Origin: Commensalibacter papalotli (ex Servin-Garciduenas et al. 2014)
GTDB taxonomy: Bacteria; Pseudomonadota; Alphaproteobacteria; Acetobacterales; Acetobacteraceae
Assembly (NCBI RefSeq): GCF_000527695.1
Contig: NZ_ATSX01000001.1
Span: forward strand, 1,302,001-1,366,000
Direction: 5' to 3'
Length of the DNA stretch: 64,000 nt
Of the stretch, positions 1-8,774 are shown piece after piece. The first letter of the stretch is position 1; each line of letters starts with the position of its first letter. The translations under genes and the position numbers were made by a program. Under the pieces are notes generated by a model that had not been told where the DNA came from, did no database searches, and saw only the letters and a list, made by a program, of their open reading frames with translations.

Positions 1-912
1 TGCCTCACCTTTTAAAGAAATCGACTGTTGCCAACCGCTACCATTAAAAACAAATAGCTCTTGAGTTGTCGTATTTACATAACAATCACGACATTTGTAA
101 CATTTAGACGCTATTGGATCTCCTTGACCATAAAACCATAAAGAGCCTCTTTCTCCTTGTTTTCCATGTAAATTCGATATTTTTACCCATTGGTTTTGAC
201 TAAAGGTAAACAAGTCATTACTGGATGTATTAAAATATAAATCACCATCTTTATAACTATTATTTACTACAGGATAAACTGCACCATGATAAATAAAACT
301 CCCTGCTTTCCCTTTTAAATTACCTAATTTGTTCCAGTATAATGTATTATTTTTATTCATTACCGTTTCATATAAATTACCAGTAATATTATTTAACCAA
401 ATGACATTTTCCTTCACATCGTTTAAATCTGGATCTCGATTAAAAACTAAAATTTGAGTTCCATTTTCCCCTGCCTTACCCCTCTCTCCTTCAATACCTT
501 GAATGCCTTGAGAACCAACAGGACCTGTATTACCAATTATATAATCACCAACCTCACCACTTTCTAAAATACCGGCGGGTGCTATTGGTAATGTTGCATC
601 AAACTCTTGAATTGTATCAATATTTGTCGTGACTAAAAAACGAATACCAACTTTGGTATTCATTGGACCACCACTAACCCTTATTTTAAAAGTTTGTTTA
701 GAATATGAAATTTGATCAATAACAACCTTGGGATCAACATCAGCTGGTTGTGCAGATACTTTGGTAATAACTTCACCACTATCTAAACGATTAACCATAG
801 AAAATTGATAATACAATACCTCGGCGGGGGATTTACTTTGCAAGTTGATTTCTTGATCACTCAACGAACCTGATGGAACAATAATGATTTGATCTCCTGA
901 ATTACTTGTCAT
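1..912 (-). CDS. Phage tail fibre with collagen-like segments (partial, runs off left edge)
   Basis: The reading frame opens at an ATG at 912, preceded by an AGAGGA ribosome site, and is still open at base 1, so 304 residues are visible. Residues 1 to about 125 form a beta-rich domain whose spacing and residues (for example FSMVNRLDSGE and MNTKVGIRFLV) match the N-terminus of the large fibre gene at 51996-55493. Short Gly-X-Y runs such as GNTGPVGSQG and GKQGERG follow, typical of trimeric fibre shafts. By position it is the last visible late gene of the prophage. The receptor-binding end lies outside the window. The tail-fibre role is inferred from the collagen-like repeats, the paralogue and the neighbourhood. 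Confidence 0.8.
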   Translation of the reverse strand, partial: MTSNSGDQIIIVPSGSLSDQEINLQSKSPAEVLYYQFSMVNRLDSGEVITKVSAQPADVDPKVVIDQISYSKQTFKIRVSGGPMNTKVGIRFLVTTNIDTIQEFDATLPIAPAGILESGEVGDYIIGNTGPVGSQGIQGIEGERGKAGENGTQILVFNRDPDLNDVKENVIWLNNITGNLYETVMNKNNTLYWNKLGNLKGKAGSFIYHGAVYPVVNNSYKDGDLYFNTSSNDLFTFSQNQWVKISNLHGKQGERGSLWFYGQGDPIASKCYKCRDCYVNTTTQELFVFNGSGWQQSISLKGEA

Positions 913-935
913 TTTTTTGATATCCTCTTTAAATA

Positions 936-966
936 CAAAAAACCGCCCAATATTTAGGACGGTTAT
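936..966 (-). terminator. Hairpin with T-run upstream of the tail fibre gene
   Basis: On the minus strand the arms AACCGTCC and GGGCGGTT enclose an AT loop and are followed by six T residues. It looks like an intrinsic terminator for the genes at 1116-3599. It ends about 25 bases before the fibre start at 912, so that gene needs read-through or its own promoter. Confidence 0.7.
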
Positions 967-1115
967 AAAATATAGTTTATGTATTAAAATAATAATTTAT
1001 ATCTTAACTTAATTATCAGATATCGTAATTTATTTTAAAATACATTAATAAATAACTCAATTTATACATCTGATTTAGTAATATTTTTTTTCAGATATAA
1101 TTAATTTTTTTAATA

Positions 1116-1580
1116 TTATACACCTGAGCCTTGCATTAGTACTCCGCCATTTAACCATGGACTACCATCACCAGGATCACATGTTGGCAAATATTTAAAC
1201 ACCTCTTTTAAAGATTTTTGCAAAGCACTAGGTGCCATTGTTCCCAATAATTCTGGATCTCCAGAAGCTACACGAATAAATCCTTCATCCAACCATAGGC
1301 TTTTACCATCTGCTGGATCTGTACGGCTCATCACTTGAATTGCTTTTTCCATTATGGATAATGCAATATCAGGATCTAAATCATTAAAACTAGCTTTATA
1401 AATCTCTTGTCCGTTATTATTTACATTACGCAAAACTAAAATTTGATCTGTTGATAAAATTGTATTTGTCTTTTGCACGACTTGCGTTGCATTAGAGGAT
1501 TCTGTATCACATGAATTTTGCTCACAGAATTCAAGATTACAAACGCCACTGCAATCTTCTTTAGATTTTGTAGTTAACAT
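1116..1580 (-). CDS. Hypothetical phage tail-associated protein
   Basis: This 154-residue protein is encoded four bases after the stop of the adaptor-like gene at 1584-2081, so the two are probably translated together. The N-terminus is rich in cysteine (C10, C14, C19, C24), followed by a segment reading STDQILVLRNVNNNG and then DGKSLWLDEGFIRVA. I do not recognise a family. The location at the end of the fibre block suggests a fibre-associated protein or fibre chaperone. The gene is followed by the hairpin at 936-966. Confidence 0.55.
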   Translation of the reverse strand: MLTTKSKEDCSGVCNLEFCEQNSCDTESSNATQVVQKTNTILSTDQILVLRNVNNNGQEIYKASFNDLDPDIALSIMEKAIQVMSRTDPADGKSLWLDEGFIRVASGDPELLGTMAPSALQKSLKEVFKYLPTCDPGDGSPWLNGGVLMQGSGV

Positions 1581-1583
1581 TGA

Positions 1584-2081
1584 TTATACCATAATATATG
1601 AATTTTTATTATAAATTAAATAACGACCATCAATAGCCAAAGCATTTAAAGGTGGCCTAGGATGTGGATTATTACTTTCTTTATCTAACGCAATAAATTG
1701 AAAATTTTGCTGAGATATATTATCAATGAAACAACCATATGTTGGTAAAATAATTTCTTGGAAAAACTCATTACCTTGATTTGTTTTGATAATAAAAGTT
1801 AAATAAAATGAACGATTTTCTTTTCCATCCGAAAGGAATACTGTTAACGAGTGCTCTTTAAAAAAAGAGGAATTAATTTGTATTCCACTATGATTACATA
1901 GAGTTTTTCCCTGTATAATAATTTCACCATCATTCATTTGGTTAGAAAAATCAACAGAGTAATCAAGATAAGAAGCAATATGTTTTGAAGGAAAAGTTGC
2001 AATCCCTTTTTTATTTTTAATACGCTTTGGAACCGTATAGATACGCAATGGATTTAAATTAAAACTTGATATAATTTCCAT
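1584..2081 (-). CDS. Putative phage fibre-tail adaptor-like protein
   Basis: The 165-residue protein has a central beta-rich stretch (YSVDFSNQMNDGEIIIQG, then FYLTFIIKTNQGNEFFQEI). It follows the same strand pattern as the N-terminal domains of the fibres at 1-912 and 51996-55493: a strand with FS, a gap, then a long strand ending in a hydrophobic ITKTN-type segment. Such Ig-like modules join fibres to the baseplate in several phages. It sits between two fibre genes. I infer an adaptor or attachment role; only the repeated fold-like pattern is visible. Confidence 0.5.
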   Translation of the reverse strand: MEIISSFNLNPLRIYTVPKRIKNKKGIATFPSKHIASYLDYSVDFSNQMNDGEIIIQGKTLCNHSGIQINSSFFKEHSLTVFLSDGKENRSFYLTFIIKTNQGNEFFQEIILPTYGCFIDNISQQNFQFIALDKESNNPHPRPPLNALAIDGRYLIYNKNSYIMV

Positions 2082-2102
2082 GATAATTTGCTATGCCTTT
2101 AC

Positions 2103-3599
2103 TTAAATATGAGCTTGGACATAACAAGAAACCAACCCGACCTCTTCTGTTATTTTATTTTCTTTAGCTCGGCCAATAATAACATCATTTTTATCTTTAC
2201 TGACAATTCCATACCCATCTTGACCAACAGTAATTTTATCACCGCATGTAACAACACCTTTGACCTTGACAGGAACTTTACCGTTTAATGCGATTAATAC
2301 AGCATTTGGATCTTTTTCGGCCTTTCCATTCATTATATAAGCAGGGCAAGTTGAAATTACACCAAAAAAATTATCTAATTGATCAGAGTTTTTACACAAT
2401 GTAACTTCACTATTTACCCCATGACACATTAACGTTCCTGGCTCATAATCTTGACGGTCTGACTGGTAATACTCGGCCAAATCACCTTTTTCAACATTAA
2501 GAAATGATCCCCTAATAGCCTTAATATCACCATTTTCAGAAGATATCTCAAAAACTTCAAAAGAAGGAGAATCTTCAATATAACCTTGATTGAAAAAAGA
2601 CATAATCAGATTTTTTGATGATTTATCTACTACTGTTGACCATGCAATCTTCTGATCTTTGGTTCTAAACATAAAAGGAACACCATCTACACTTGATGGA
2701 ATATCCGTACTGAACCAACCTCCACTTGCAGTAATTGAAGATGCATTAAATTGACAAAAACTTTTATATAGTGGGTTATCATTTTCATCAAATCCCCAAC
2801 CACCCAAGATAGATATAACAGGGTTTAAAGGGTTATCTTTCAGATTAAAATTCATTCGATTATCACAAAAAAAATCTATGGATTTTTCTTTTTGTGTGAT
2901 GTATCCATCTCCTTCATCTGGTGAATTACAAAAACGATACTCTCCTGCTTTCATCGTTTTTGCATGGAAAGGAGTATCACAACTCCCTTCTTTAGCTGCT
3001 TTTGTACCAAGCTTATAATAAACATCACCAAAGGTTTTAATATTCTTTTCATCATTATATTCATCACTATTAATCATAACGATATGATTTTCGGCAGCTT
3101 TCAATCTTTTCTCTAAATCTGCAAAATCAAGTTTGACCCATCCATTATCTGGGCTGGTTGTTGTATTGGGATCATTCAAATTCGAATTAATTGTAGAGAA
3201 CCATAATAAAGGCACCTCTATAGTTTCATTTTTATCATTTTTCTCTATCTTTTTCCCCTGAAGCATCGCTCCTTTTGGGTACCCTTTTATTTTATCGCAT
3301 AATGCTTTATTAAAAAATGCGCAACCACCAGCCTGCATCCATTGTATAGCATCAGTAATTTTACTAAGAATTTTATTATGATCTTGACCCCAAGGTGGAA
3401 CACCACCTCTCATTGCTGATTTCATCGTAACTTCAGGAAAACCTTCTTCCATTGTAGCTCTCGCAGGATGGAATGGTTTGCCATTTTCATCTTTTGTTGT
3501 TTCTTTATCCTTTGCCAACTCTGGGATAAACTCAAATTTTTGCCCGTTTTCTGCCCATATTGTTATAAATGGAGTTGGTCCATTATCTGATGTTGTCAT
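2103..3599 (-). CDS. Phage tail fibre protein
   Basis: The 498-residue protein has an N-terminal segment GGVPPWGQDHNKILSKIT followed by IQWMQAGG, closely matching the GGxPPxGQDxNGIL element that many tail fibres and collar proteins carry next to their baseplate attachment region. The C-terminal 120 residues contain GDLAEYYQSD, then ALNGKVPVKVKG and GDKITVGQDGYG. This arrangement is seen in fibre C-terminal domains that act as trimer-forming, sometimes self-cleaving, chaperones. The gene lies 11 bases after the DUF2612 gene, as expected for the baseplate-to-fibre order. Autocleavage is only a possibility. Confidence 0.75.
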   Translation of the reverse strand: MTTSDNGPTPFITIWAENGQKFEFIPELAKDKETTKDENGKPFHPARATMEEGFPEVTMKSAMRGGVPPWGQDHNKILSKITDAIQWMQAGGCAFFNKALCDKIKGYPKGAMLQGKKIEKNDKNETIEVPLLWFSTINSNLNDPNTTTSPDNGWVKLDFADLEKRLKAAENHIVMINSDEYNDEKNIKTFGDVYYKLGTKAAKEGSCDTPFHAKTMKAGEYRFCNSPDEGDGYITQKEKSIDFFCDNRMNFNLKDNPLNPVISILGGWGFDENDNPLYKSFCQFNASSITASGGWFSTDIPSSVDGVPFMFRTKDQKIAWSTVVDKSSKNLIMSFFNQGYIEDSPSFEVFEISSENGDIKAIRGSFLNVEKGDLAEYYQSDRQDYEPGTLMCHGVNSEVTLCKNSDQLDNFFGVISTCPAYIMNGKAEKDPNAVLIALNGKVPVKVKGVVTCGDKITVGQDGYGIVSKDKNDVIIGRAKENKITEEVGLVSCYVQAHI

Positions 3600-3610
3600 T
3601 ATAGCCTCTT

Positions 3611-4456
3611 TTAACTTTCTTTAACTTGAATATCGATTTCATACATTTCAACGCCCGCAGGCCTGGACAACAATCCAGTATTATAAATGAGGGCTACTTC
3701 CCTTTTAGTTGGAGGCCAATTTAACTTTACGGTAAGGCTCATATTCAAATTATCTTGAATATAAATCGAGCGTTTCGTCTTACATTCTTTGCAACATGTT
3801 TCACAACTATTTACACAACAACAGCTCTCACCCAATAATGTCATCAGTAAATAATTAATCTTAGAAATGCTAAAGTCACTAATATTAGCGTATGCTTTGG
3901 CCAGAATTAATTTCCGGAAATCATCATCATCAAATGTATGTTCCTGCATTAAGTCTTTACCATCACCTTCCGTTATATCTCCATCTTTGCCTTGAAGATC
4001 TCGAAACATACCCACAGCACCATAATATTCCTCGGGCTGTTGATTGTTTGGCAGGTTAGAATCATATAAAGAAGAATTATACCCCTCTATATCGTAATAC
4101 GGTCTGGCAAGTAATAAGCTTTCTTCATAAAATCCCCAGTAAAACCCCATAAACGTACGTGCGGTACGGTTAACCCCAACAATAACTCCCCAAATATCTA
4201 GACCAAACCCTTGGGCAGTATTGACATTCCAAATGTTGCGATAAAAATTATCAAAAAAACCACAAACTTTAATCCTGTGATCAATACTATCCAGTAAAGC
4301 AAGCATTCTAGGAGAGTTAGAGTATTGAGCAATAACCGTTTTTTTATAGTCTAAACATGCTGGACCTTGTATTTTATCATCCACATCAGTGGTTTTACCG
4401 GTATTACCTTTGCAACAGTGACAACTTTTTTCTTGCTCAACTTCTTCATCACTCAT
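3611..4456 (-). CDS. DUF2612-type phage baseplate/tail protein with Cys-rich insert
   Basis: The chosen start is the ATG at 4456, with AAGGA eight bases upstream; a longer frame begins at 4483. The start overlaps the end of the baseplate J gene, which indicates translational coupling. The 281-residue product contains the DUF2612 pattern: DSIDHRIKVCGFFDNFYRNIWN, then GLDIWGVIVGV, DDDFRKLILAKA and a C-terminal Pro-Ala-Gly segment. This family routinely follows baseplate J in contractile phages and helps link the wedge to the fibres. Unusual features are a cysteine cluster near residue 215 (SCCCVNSCETCCKEC) and a CHCC motif close to the N-terminus, suggesting disulfide or metal cross-linking. 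Confidence 0.8.
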   Translation of the reverse strand: MSDEEVEQEKSCHCCKGNTGKTTDVDDKIQGPACLDYKKTVIAQYSNSPRMLALLDSIDHRIKVCGFFDNFYRNIWNVNTAQGFGLDIWGVIVGVNRTARTFMGFYWGFYEESLLLARPYYDIEGYNSSLYDSNLPNNQQPEEYYGAVGMFRDLQGKDGDITEGDGKDLMQEHTFDDDDFRKLILAKAYANISDFSISKINYLLMTLLGESCCCVNSCETCCKECKTKRSIYIQDNLNMSLTVKLNWPPTKREVALIYNTGLLSRPAGVEMYEIDIQVKES

Positions 4457-5879
4457 TAAAAACATCCTTTTTCTCTTCTTCAAATGTCACATTAATATGC
4501 CTTGGGTCCAGAGTTGGTATTTGATTAATCGCAACTCGAATAACATCCTCTGTTGGATGTATTAACCCTGTTGAAGAACTTGGATCTGCTTGAAACTCTT
4601 TTTGATCACTTAAAAAGCCTACTTTGATACTAAGAATACCGATCCATTCACCTAAAGATTGTACTGGACAATAAAATTGAGATGCTAAAATTTGACTGCC
4701 AATCCGTGGTTTCCGAGCCCCATCTTTACCCATAAAAACACTATAAATTTTATTTTGAACAAGCGTTACAGGATCACCTGTTATAGGTTTTAATTTTGCA
4801 ATATTAACTTCGATACAAATTGGTTTAGGCTCTGCAACATCAAAGTTAATGACATACTCAGGAGCAGTATCAGGACAATATAACAAATTACCATTTATAT
4901 CTTTGGTATCATCCTTAATAACAACTGTTTCGTTCCCATTTAAAGCACAACCAGGTGGCTTTTTGCTCCATATTGATCTTGCAATTTGATACTTAATACT
5001 TTCCACTGAGCTGCTATTTTTGTTTGTGCTTTGAGTACGAAGAGAAACACAAACATAAACACTGTGTGGTTTTAACGTAATTGGAAGTTGAAATTTATTT
5101 TCTTTATCTTTTTCTAAAGCCTTGTCTATATAATTCTCGATAACATAAGCATCATCTACCACGTCTAAGTTAATTAATGCCGCCATAATACTATCAACAC
5201 TATTTAAAGAATTATGGGCTACGGATTGGCGACGTCGTTGTTCAAATTGTGCTTGACTTTCATCTTCTATTCCGACAATTCCATCTTGTAAATTAGTAAT
5301 AGATTCCCATCCTTGAATGACCTGATATCGTTCTGTTAGGGTCTTTATTGGACAGGTAATTGCCCCTTTTTTAAGACATTCAAAAACAATATCAACATAA
5401 GCATTTGATTGTTCATCTAGGTCTTTAATAGTGGCATCTGCTAAAGACTTATAAACATTTCCTTGCTGGTCTTTGACCATTGTTCCTTCTAGAATTTTAG
5501 TGTTAATTTTCCCATAACAACGGCCAACCACAGTTGTATTTGTAGCTCTTTTACGTTCAATAAAATAAATACGACCTATCCCATCTTGCATACGACCAAC
5601 AGCATAATTAGGATCTATTTGATTCACATAATGGGCCAATAAACGGTTTCGATCAGAAATAATTGCGGCAATAGAAGTTACCAGTTGCCCTTGAGGTGTC
5701 GACAGTAAAAATTCACCATTTTCTTTTTTAAATTGCAGTTTGGAATCAAATGCATTTTGAAAATCTTGAATAATAGCATCCAGAATCTCACTTTCTTCAG
5801 GAAGCGTAATACCACTAGTGGTAAATTGTAGCTCTGCAAGGTTTGTTTTAAATGTATCATTTTGATTAGTAGACGACAT
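4449..5879 (-). CDS. Baseplate J-like protein
   Basis: The protein has 476 residues from the ATG at 5879, which has GGAG nine bases upstream; a GTG at 5894 is the alternative. It has the baseplate J/gp47/Mu-like architecture: an N-terminal helical region ending in QIDPNYAVGRMQDGIGRIYFIER, a beta-rich middle with GAITCPI, then ESQAQFEQRRRQSVAHNS. That last motif is the conserved E-x-F-x-x-R-R segment of the family. The product forms the wedge ring that triggers sheath contraction. It overlaps both the upstream W/gp25-like gene and the downstream DUF2612 gene, so this is a tightly coupled baseplate block. Confidence 0.88.
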   Translation of the reverse strand: MSSTNQNDTFKTNLAELQFTTSGITLPEESEILDAIIQDFQNAFDSKLQFKKENGEFLLSTPQGQLVTSIAAIISDRNRLLAHYVNQIDPNYAVGRMQDGIGRIYFIERKRATNTTVVGRCYGKINTKILEGTMVKDQQGNVYKSLADATIKDLDEQSNAYVDIVFECLKKGAITCPIKTLTERYQVIQGWESITNLQDGIVGIEDESQAQFEQRRRQSVAHNSLNSVDSIMAALINLDVVDDAYVIENYIDKALEKDKENKFQLPITLKPHSVYVCVSLRTQSTNKNSSSVESIKYQIARSIWSKKPPGCALNGNETVVIKDDTKDINGNLLYCPDTAPEYVINFDVAEPKPICIEVNIAKLKPITGDPVTLVQNKIYSVFMGKDGARKPRIGSQILASQFYCPVQSLGEWIGILSIKVGFLSDQKEFQADPSSSTGLIHPTEDVIRVAINQIPTLDPRHINVTFEEEKKDVFNE

Positions 5880-6243
5880 TGATGGTTTCTCCACTGTTAC
5901 TGGTTATAAAAATATTTCCATGCAACACGCGTGAACTGTCGATATACATATCTATATCGCTACGCATTACATTATCGACCCCATTTACTCGGGCTAATAA
6001 AATATTACGGATTAATCCTAAATTACTATTGATACCCAATATTTGCGCAAAATGAGGGGTTCCTTGAGAACGGTCATACCATCCTTCGCCTTCAAATAAT
6101 TTAATTTCATTCGCAGCTTGTTGTGCAATGGAATAAGGTGCTTCACAAATAGCGATATTACCATTCACATCTACTTTTAAATCCCACAATTTTACATTCG
6201 GATCTACTTGTAAATCCTCATCCGTAGTTAATAATAAATCCAT
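5866..6243 (-). CDS. Baseplate W / gp25-like wedge protein
   Basis: I start this 125-residue protein at the ATG at 6243. The longer GTG start at 6267 would lie inside a terminator-like hairpin. It opens with MDLLLTTDEDLQVD and contains GEGWYDRSQGTPHFAQILG, a pattern shared by small baseplate wedge proteins placed directly before gpJ. Its 3' end overlaps the J gene. It is expected to dock the first sheath ring on the baseplate. Family assignment rests on size, position and partial motifs. Confidence 0.72.
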   Translation of the reverse strand: MDLLLTTDEDLQVDPNVKLWDLKVDVNGNIAICEAPYSIAQQAANEIKLFEGEGWYDRSQGTPHFAQILGINSNLGLIRNILLARVNGVDNVMRSDIDMYIDSSRVLHGNIFITSNSGETINVVY

Positions 6244-6256
6244 CACTTTACCCAAT

Positions 6257-6283
6257 AAAAAAGCCACCCAATTTAGGTGGCTT
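6257..6283 (-). terminator. Hairpin with T-run directly before the W/gp25-like gene
   Basis: On the minus strand AAGCCACC and GGTGGC pair across a short AT loop and are followed by TTTTTT. It ends 14 bases before the start at 6243, within an otherwise co-directional operon. Confidence 0.7.
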
Positions 6284-6307
6284 GTTATTCTTATGTTCTC
6301 AATAAAC

Positions 6308-6490
6308 TTATTGATACTTTCTTAATTTTTGATCCGTTCGCCAATTACTTAACGTATAAACAGCCCAAATTGCTGCTGGGATCCAACCGATTAACGTAAT
6401 TTGTAATAATAAACAAAAGAACCCTTGAAAAGGCTTTCCTATTGTGAAAAACACCGTAAATGGCAATAAAAGAGCCAGTAATAATCGCAT
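6308..6490 (-). CDS. YqaE/Pmp3-family small membrane protein
   Basis: This 60-residue protein has two hydrophobic helices joined around a GKPF turn and the family-typical LIGWIPAAIWAVYTL segment, ending in a basic tail. AGGG eight bases before the ATG supports the start. Pmp3/YqaE proteins are stress-linked membrane peptides that affect ion homeostasis in yeast, plants and bacteria. It sits between the spike gene and the wedge gene of a baseplate operon, where no membrane protein is normally needed. It may be cargo acting on the host membrane or a lysis accessory; both are inference. Confidence 0.72.
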   Translation of the reverse strand: MRLLLALLLPFTVFFTIGKPFQGFFCLLLQITLIGWIPAAIWAVYTLSNWRTDQKLRKYQ

Positions 6491-6564
6491 TATATTTCCC
6501 TTTAATAATAATATCGTTTAATTATAAGAATTAATTTAATTATAAGAATTAATTATTTTAAAAA

Positions 6565-7341
6565 TCAAGTTTCTTTTTTCTGTGGCGATTTTTCAGAGGC
6601 TATAGGTCCTTTTGTCGGTAGACCCTCTTCAATGACTTTATGCACATGTGTTGAAAAGGCAATTGTACCAATTGTCGCGTCACCGCTTATTGTTGCATCT
6701 TTACCAATCGTTGTATTTCCTGTGATTTCTACATCACCTTTAAGAGTAATTTTTGTAGACTCTATTGTTAAATTATTATTTTTAATAGTAATATTGCTTG
6801 ATTTTCCACCGCTACCAACAGCAACATAAACACTATTTTTTGTTACTTTGATACTTGTGGCATCTTTGCCTGCATCAACATTTCCATCATTCCCTATTGT
6901 CGGGACATTGATTGATACAGCATCTTTTGTTATTTCCATGTATGTCTTTGGCTCTTCATATAACAAAGACGCAATATACATACCATCAGACATAGAATGT
7001 TTTCTTAAACTTGCAGGTTTTGCTTTTCCTTTACTTTGCACGACATCAGAAATGTCGCGGGATGCAAAAACAACCAACCCTTTATCACCGACTTTTGGCT
7101 TAATAATTAACCCATACTCCCCCCCTTGCAAACGCGCATAGGGAATACCACTAATAGGAGCGTGCTCTACTGCATTTCCTTCGTTATCCAGCATATCAAT
7201 CATTGGTGCGACATCAACGGTATGATTATCATAAACTTGAATAACAGTAACTGGCATCGCAGTCGAAACACTGCTTAACGCATTATCAATAATACCAACC
7301 AAAGTATTTAGGCTGCTATTCCCTTTATTTGGATTCATCAT
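6565..7341 (-). CDS. Gp138-type membrane-puncturing baseplate spike
   Basis: The 258-residue protein has an N-terminal OB-like domain (TVIQVYDNHTVDVAPMID, later GLIIKPKVGDKGLVVFASRD). A repetitive beta-helical region follows, with short repeats such as NLTIESTKITLKGD and TIGKDATISGDATIG. Near the end is STHVHKV, an HxH element like the one that binds iron at the tips of phage spikes (P2 gpV, phi92 gp138). Two ATG codons are adjacent at 7341 and 7338, and the start overlaps the stop of the hub gene. It should form the central needle that pierces the outer membrane. Confidence 0.85.
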   Translation of the reverse strand: MMNPNKGNSSLNTLVGIIDNALSSVSTAMPVTVIQVYDNHTVDVAPMIDMLDNEGNAVEHAPISGIPYARLQGGEYGLIIKPKVGDKGLVVFASRDISDVVQSKGKAKPASLRKHSMSDGMYIASLLYEEPKTYMEITKDAVSINVPTIGNDGNVDAGKDATSIKVTKNSVYVAVGSGGKSSNITIKNNNLTIESTKITLKGDVEITGNTTIGKDATISGDATIGTIAFSTHVHKVIEEGLPTKGPIASEKSPQKKET

Positions 7342-8441
7342 TGCTTTTTACTCAACTTTGCTTTTTCTTCTTCAGATATTTTAGATAACCCTATTGTTGT
7401 TGTCCAAGCACCATTGGGCGTAAAACAAGAAAGTTCATGTCGCATAGAGATCATATATTTCCATAAACCACACGCAGGTTCATAAACTGACTTAACCTCA
7501 ATCTCTTCACCATATAAAAGATCGCCAGAAAATATAGAGCGTACAGTGATACCATCATTAGCATAAGCAGGATAACCAACCATTCCCGTCGCATTTGAAA
7601 ATAATCGTGTTTTCATTTGCTTTATTTGTGTTTTGTTACCTGAACCTGATTGCGCCAATGCTGCATTCAAAGACATATGCATTGGCCAGATATATACTGT
7701 TCCGTTTTGTACACTAAATCTTATATGTGCATCATTCGTACATTGACGAATTTGTTCAATCACATCTCCATGATAATTCGAATTATTTAGGGTCGCAGTA
7801 ACCCCACAATCTTTTAATATTAAATATAATGGACTTTCAGGAGTTAACGATAATTTACTATGATAATTATCAATAATAGATTGAATGATCCCTGCTACAG
7901 AGCCTTTACCTCTAAAAGAAAGAGATTTAGCTGGATGTAAATTTAACCCTGCCAAAGCCATTGCTCTTACATGAAAAACCACATCAGGCGCAGAACCATA
8001 ATCTGTATATGCAACACTGATCCCTCCTTGAAATACTTTGGTAAAAACAGGGTTATCAGGATTTCCTGAATCATTACTGGCATAAACAATTAATTGATTG
8101 CCATATCCTTTTTCATTTTTTTGATATTGTCCTAGTGTCGTTAACTGGTTTGCTAGCGTTTCATCCATGTTATAAATCGTACAGTCACACTCTGGTAAAC
8201 TGGTACCACCATTATAACTGATTGAAACAGTAGCTTGCAAACGTTCAATAGTGGCGATTGTTGACCCTTTTTTTAAACCTGTTTGTTTATCTATTTCTGA
8301 TTTTTTTTTTGAAAAATAAATTTGTTTACCGTTTTGATCTACACCACCAACAAACTCGAATTTAAGATAACGTTTTACAAATGAATGATGATGTATATTA
8401 GGTTTTGCAACAAAGTAATTTAAATCTGTACCATTAACCAT
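7338..8441 (-). CDS. Phage baseplate hub protein (gpD/gp27-like)
   Basis: The 367-residue protein has an N-terminal beta-rich part (YLKFEFVGGVDQNGK, then ATVSISYNGG) and a middle part with DVVFHVRAMALAGL and GKGSVAGIIQSIIDNY. A later stretch reads IEQIRQCTNDAHIRFSVQNGTVYIWP, the typical hub pattern in which an approximately 50-residue helix-strand unit precedes a short IWP strand. Its start overlaps the plug gene stop as TAATG with AGGA ahead, and its end overlaps the spike gene. The hub trimer connects the tube to the spike. The family call is by pattern and order; no catalytic domain is apparent. Confidence 0.78.
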   Translation of the reverse strand: MVNGTDLNYFVAKPNIHHHSFVKRYLKFEFVGGVDQNGKQIYFSKKKSEIDKQTGLKKGSTIATIERLQATVSISYNGGTSLPECDCTIYNMDETLANQLTTLGQYQKNEKGYGNQLIVYASNDSGNPDNPVFTKVFQGGISVAYTDYGSAPDVVFHVRAMALAGLNLHPAKSLSFRGKGSVAGIIQSIIDNYHSKLSLTPESPLYLILKDCGVTATLNNSNYHGDVIEQIRQCTNDAHIRFSVQNGTVYIWPMHMSLNAALAQSGSGNKTQIKQMKTRLFSNATGMVGYPAYANDGITVRSIFSGDLLYGEEIEVKSVYEPACGLWKYMISMRHELSCFTPNGAWTTTIGLSKISEEEKAKLSKKQ

Positions 8442-8758
8442 TACATTCCTGCTCCATCATCATCTCCTTCTGCTAAATAATATAATAAATACCGAGAACC
8501 AAAACCTGTATAAACAGGATGCGTAAAGCCTTCTTGATCGACAAACATTAAATCTCCGGGAAAATTTAAATATGCAGAACGCACCAAACGCACCCGATCC
8601 AGACATAATATCCCTGTTAATACGGGATCAACCCCATCATAAATATCTAAAAAAACACCTGCTTCACCTTTATCAAGCAAACGAAAATTATAAGCAATCC
8701 CACCTAAATTAGATGAGAATTCTTGAGCATCAATAGAGTTAAGAGATATGATTTTCAT
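8441..8758 (-). CDS. Phage baseplate plug-like protein
   Basis: The protein has 105 residues from the ATG at 8758 (MKIISLNS); the longer frame to 8812 has no ribosome site and would overlap the preceding gene. The compact all-beta sequence (IAYNFRLLDKGEAGVFLDIYDG, then LCLDRVRLVR and GDLMFVDQ) matches the small plug proteins found between the tube-initiator and hub genes of Pam3-like contractile phages. It has an acidic C-terminus. The assignment is by pattern and gene order. Confidence 0.68.
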   Translation of the reverse strand: MKIISLNSIDAQEFSSNLGGIAYNFRLLDKGEAGVFLDIYDGVDPVLTGILCLDRVRLVRSAYLNFPGDLMFVDQEGFTHPVYTGFGSRYLLYYLAEGDDDGAGM

Positions 8759-8774
8759 GATGATTATTCTTCTT

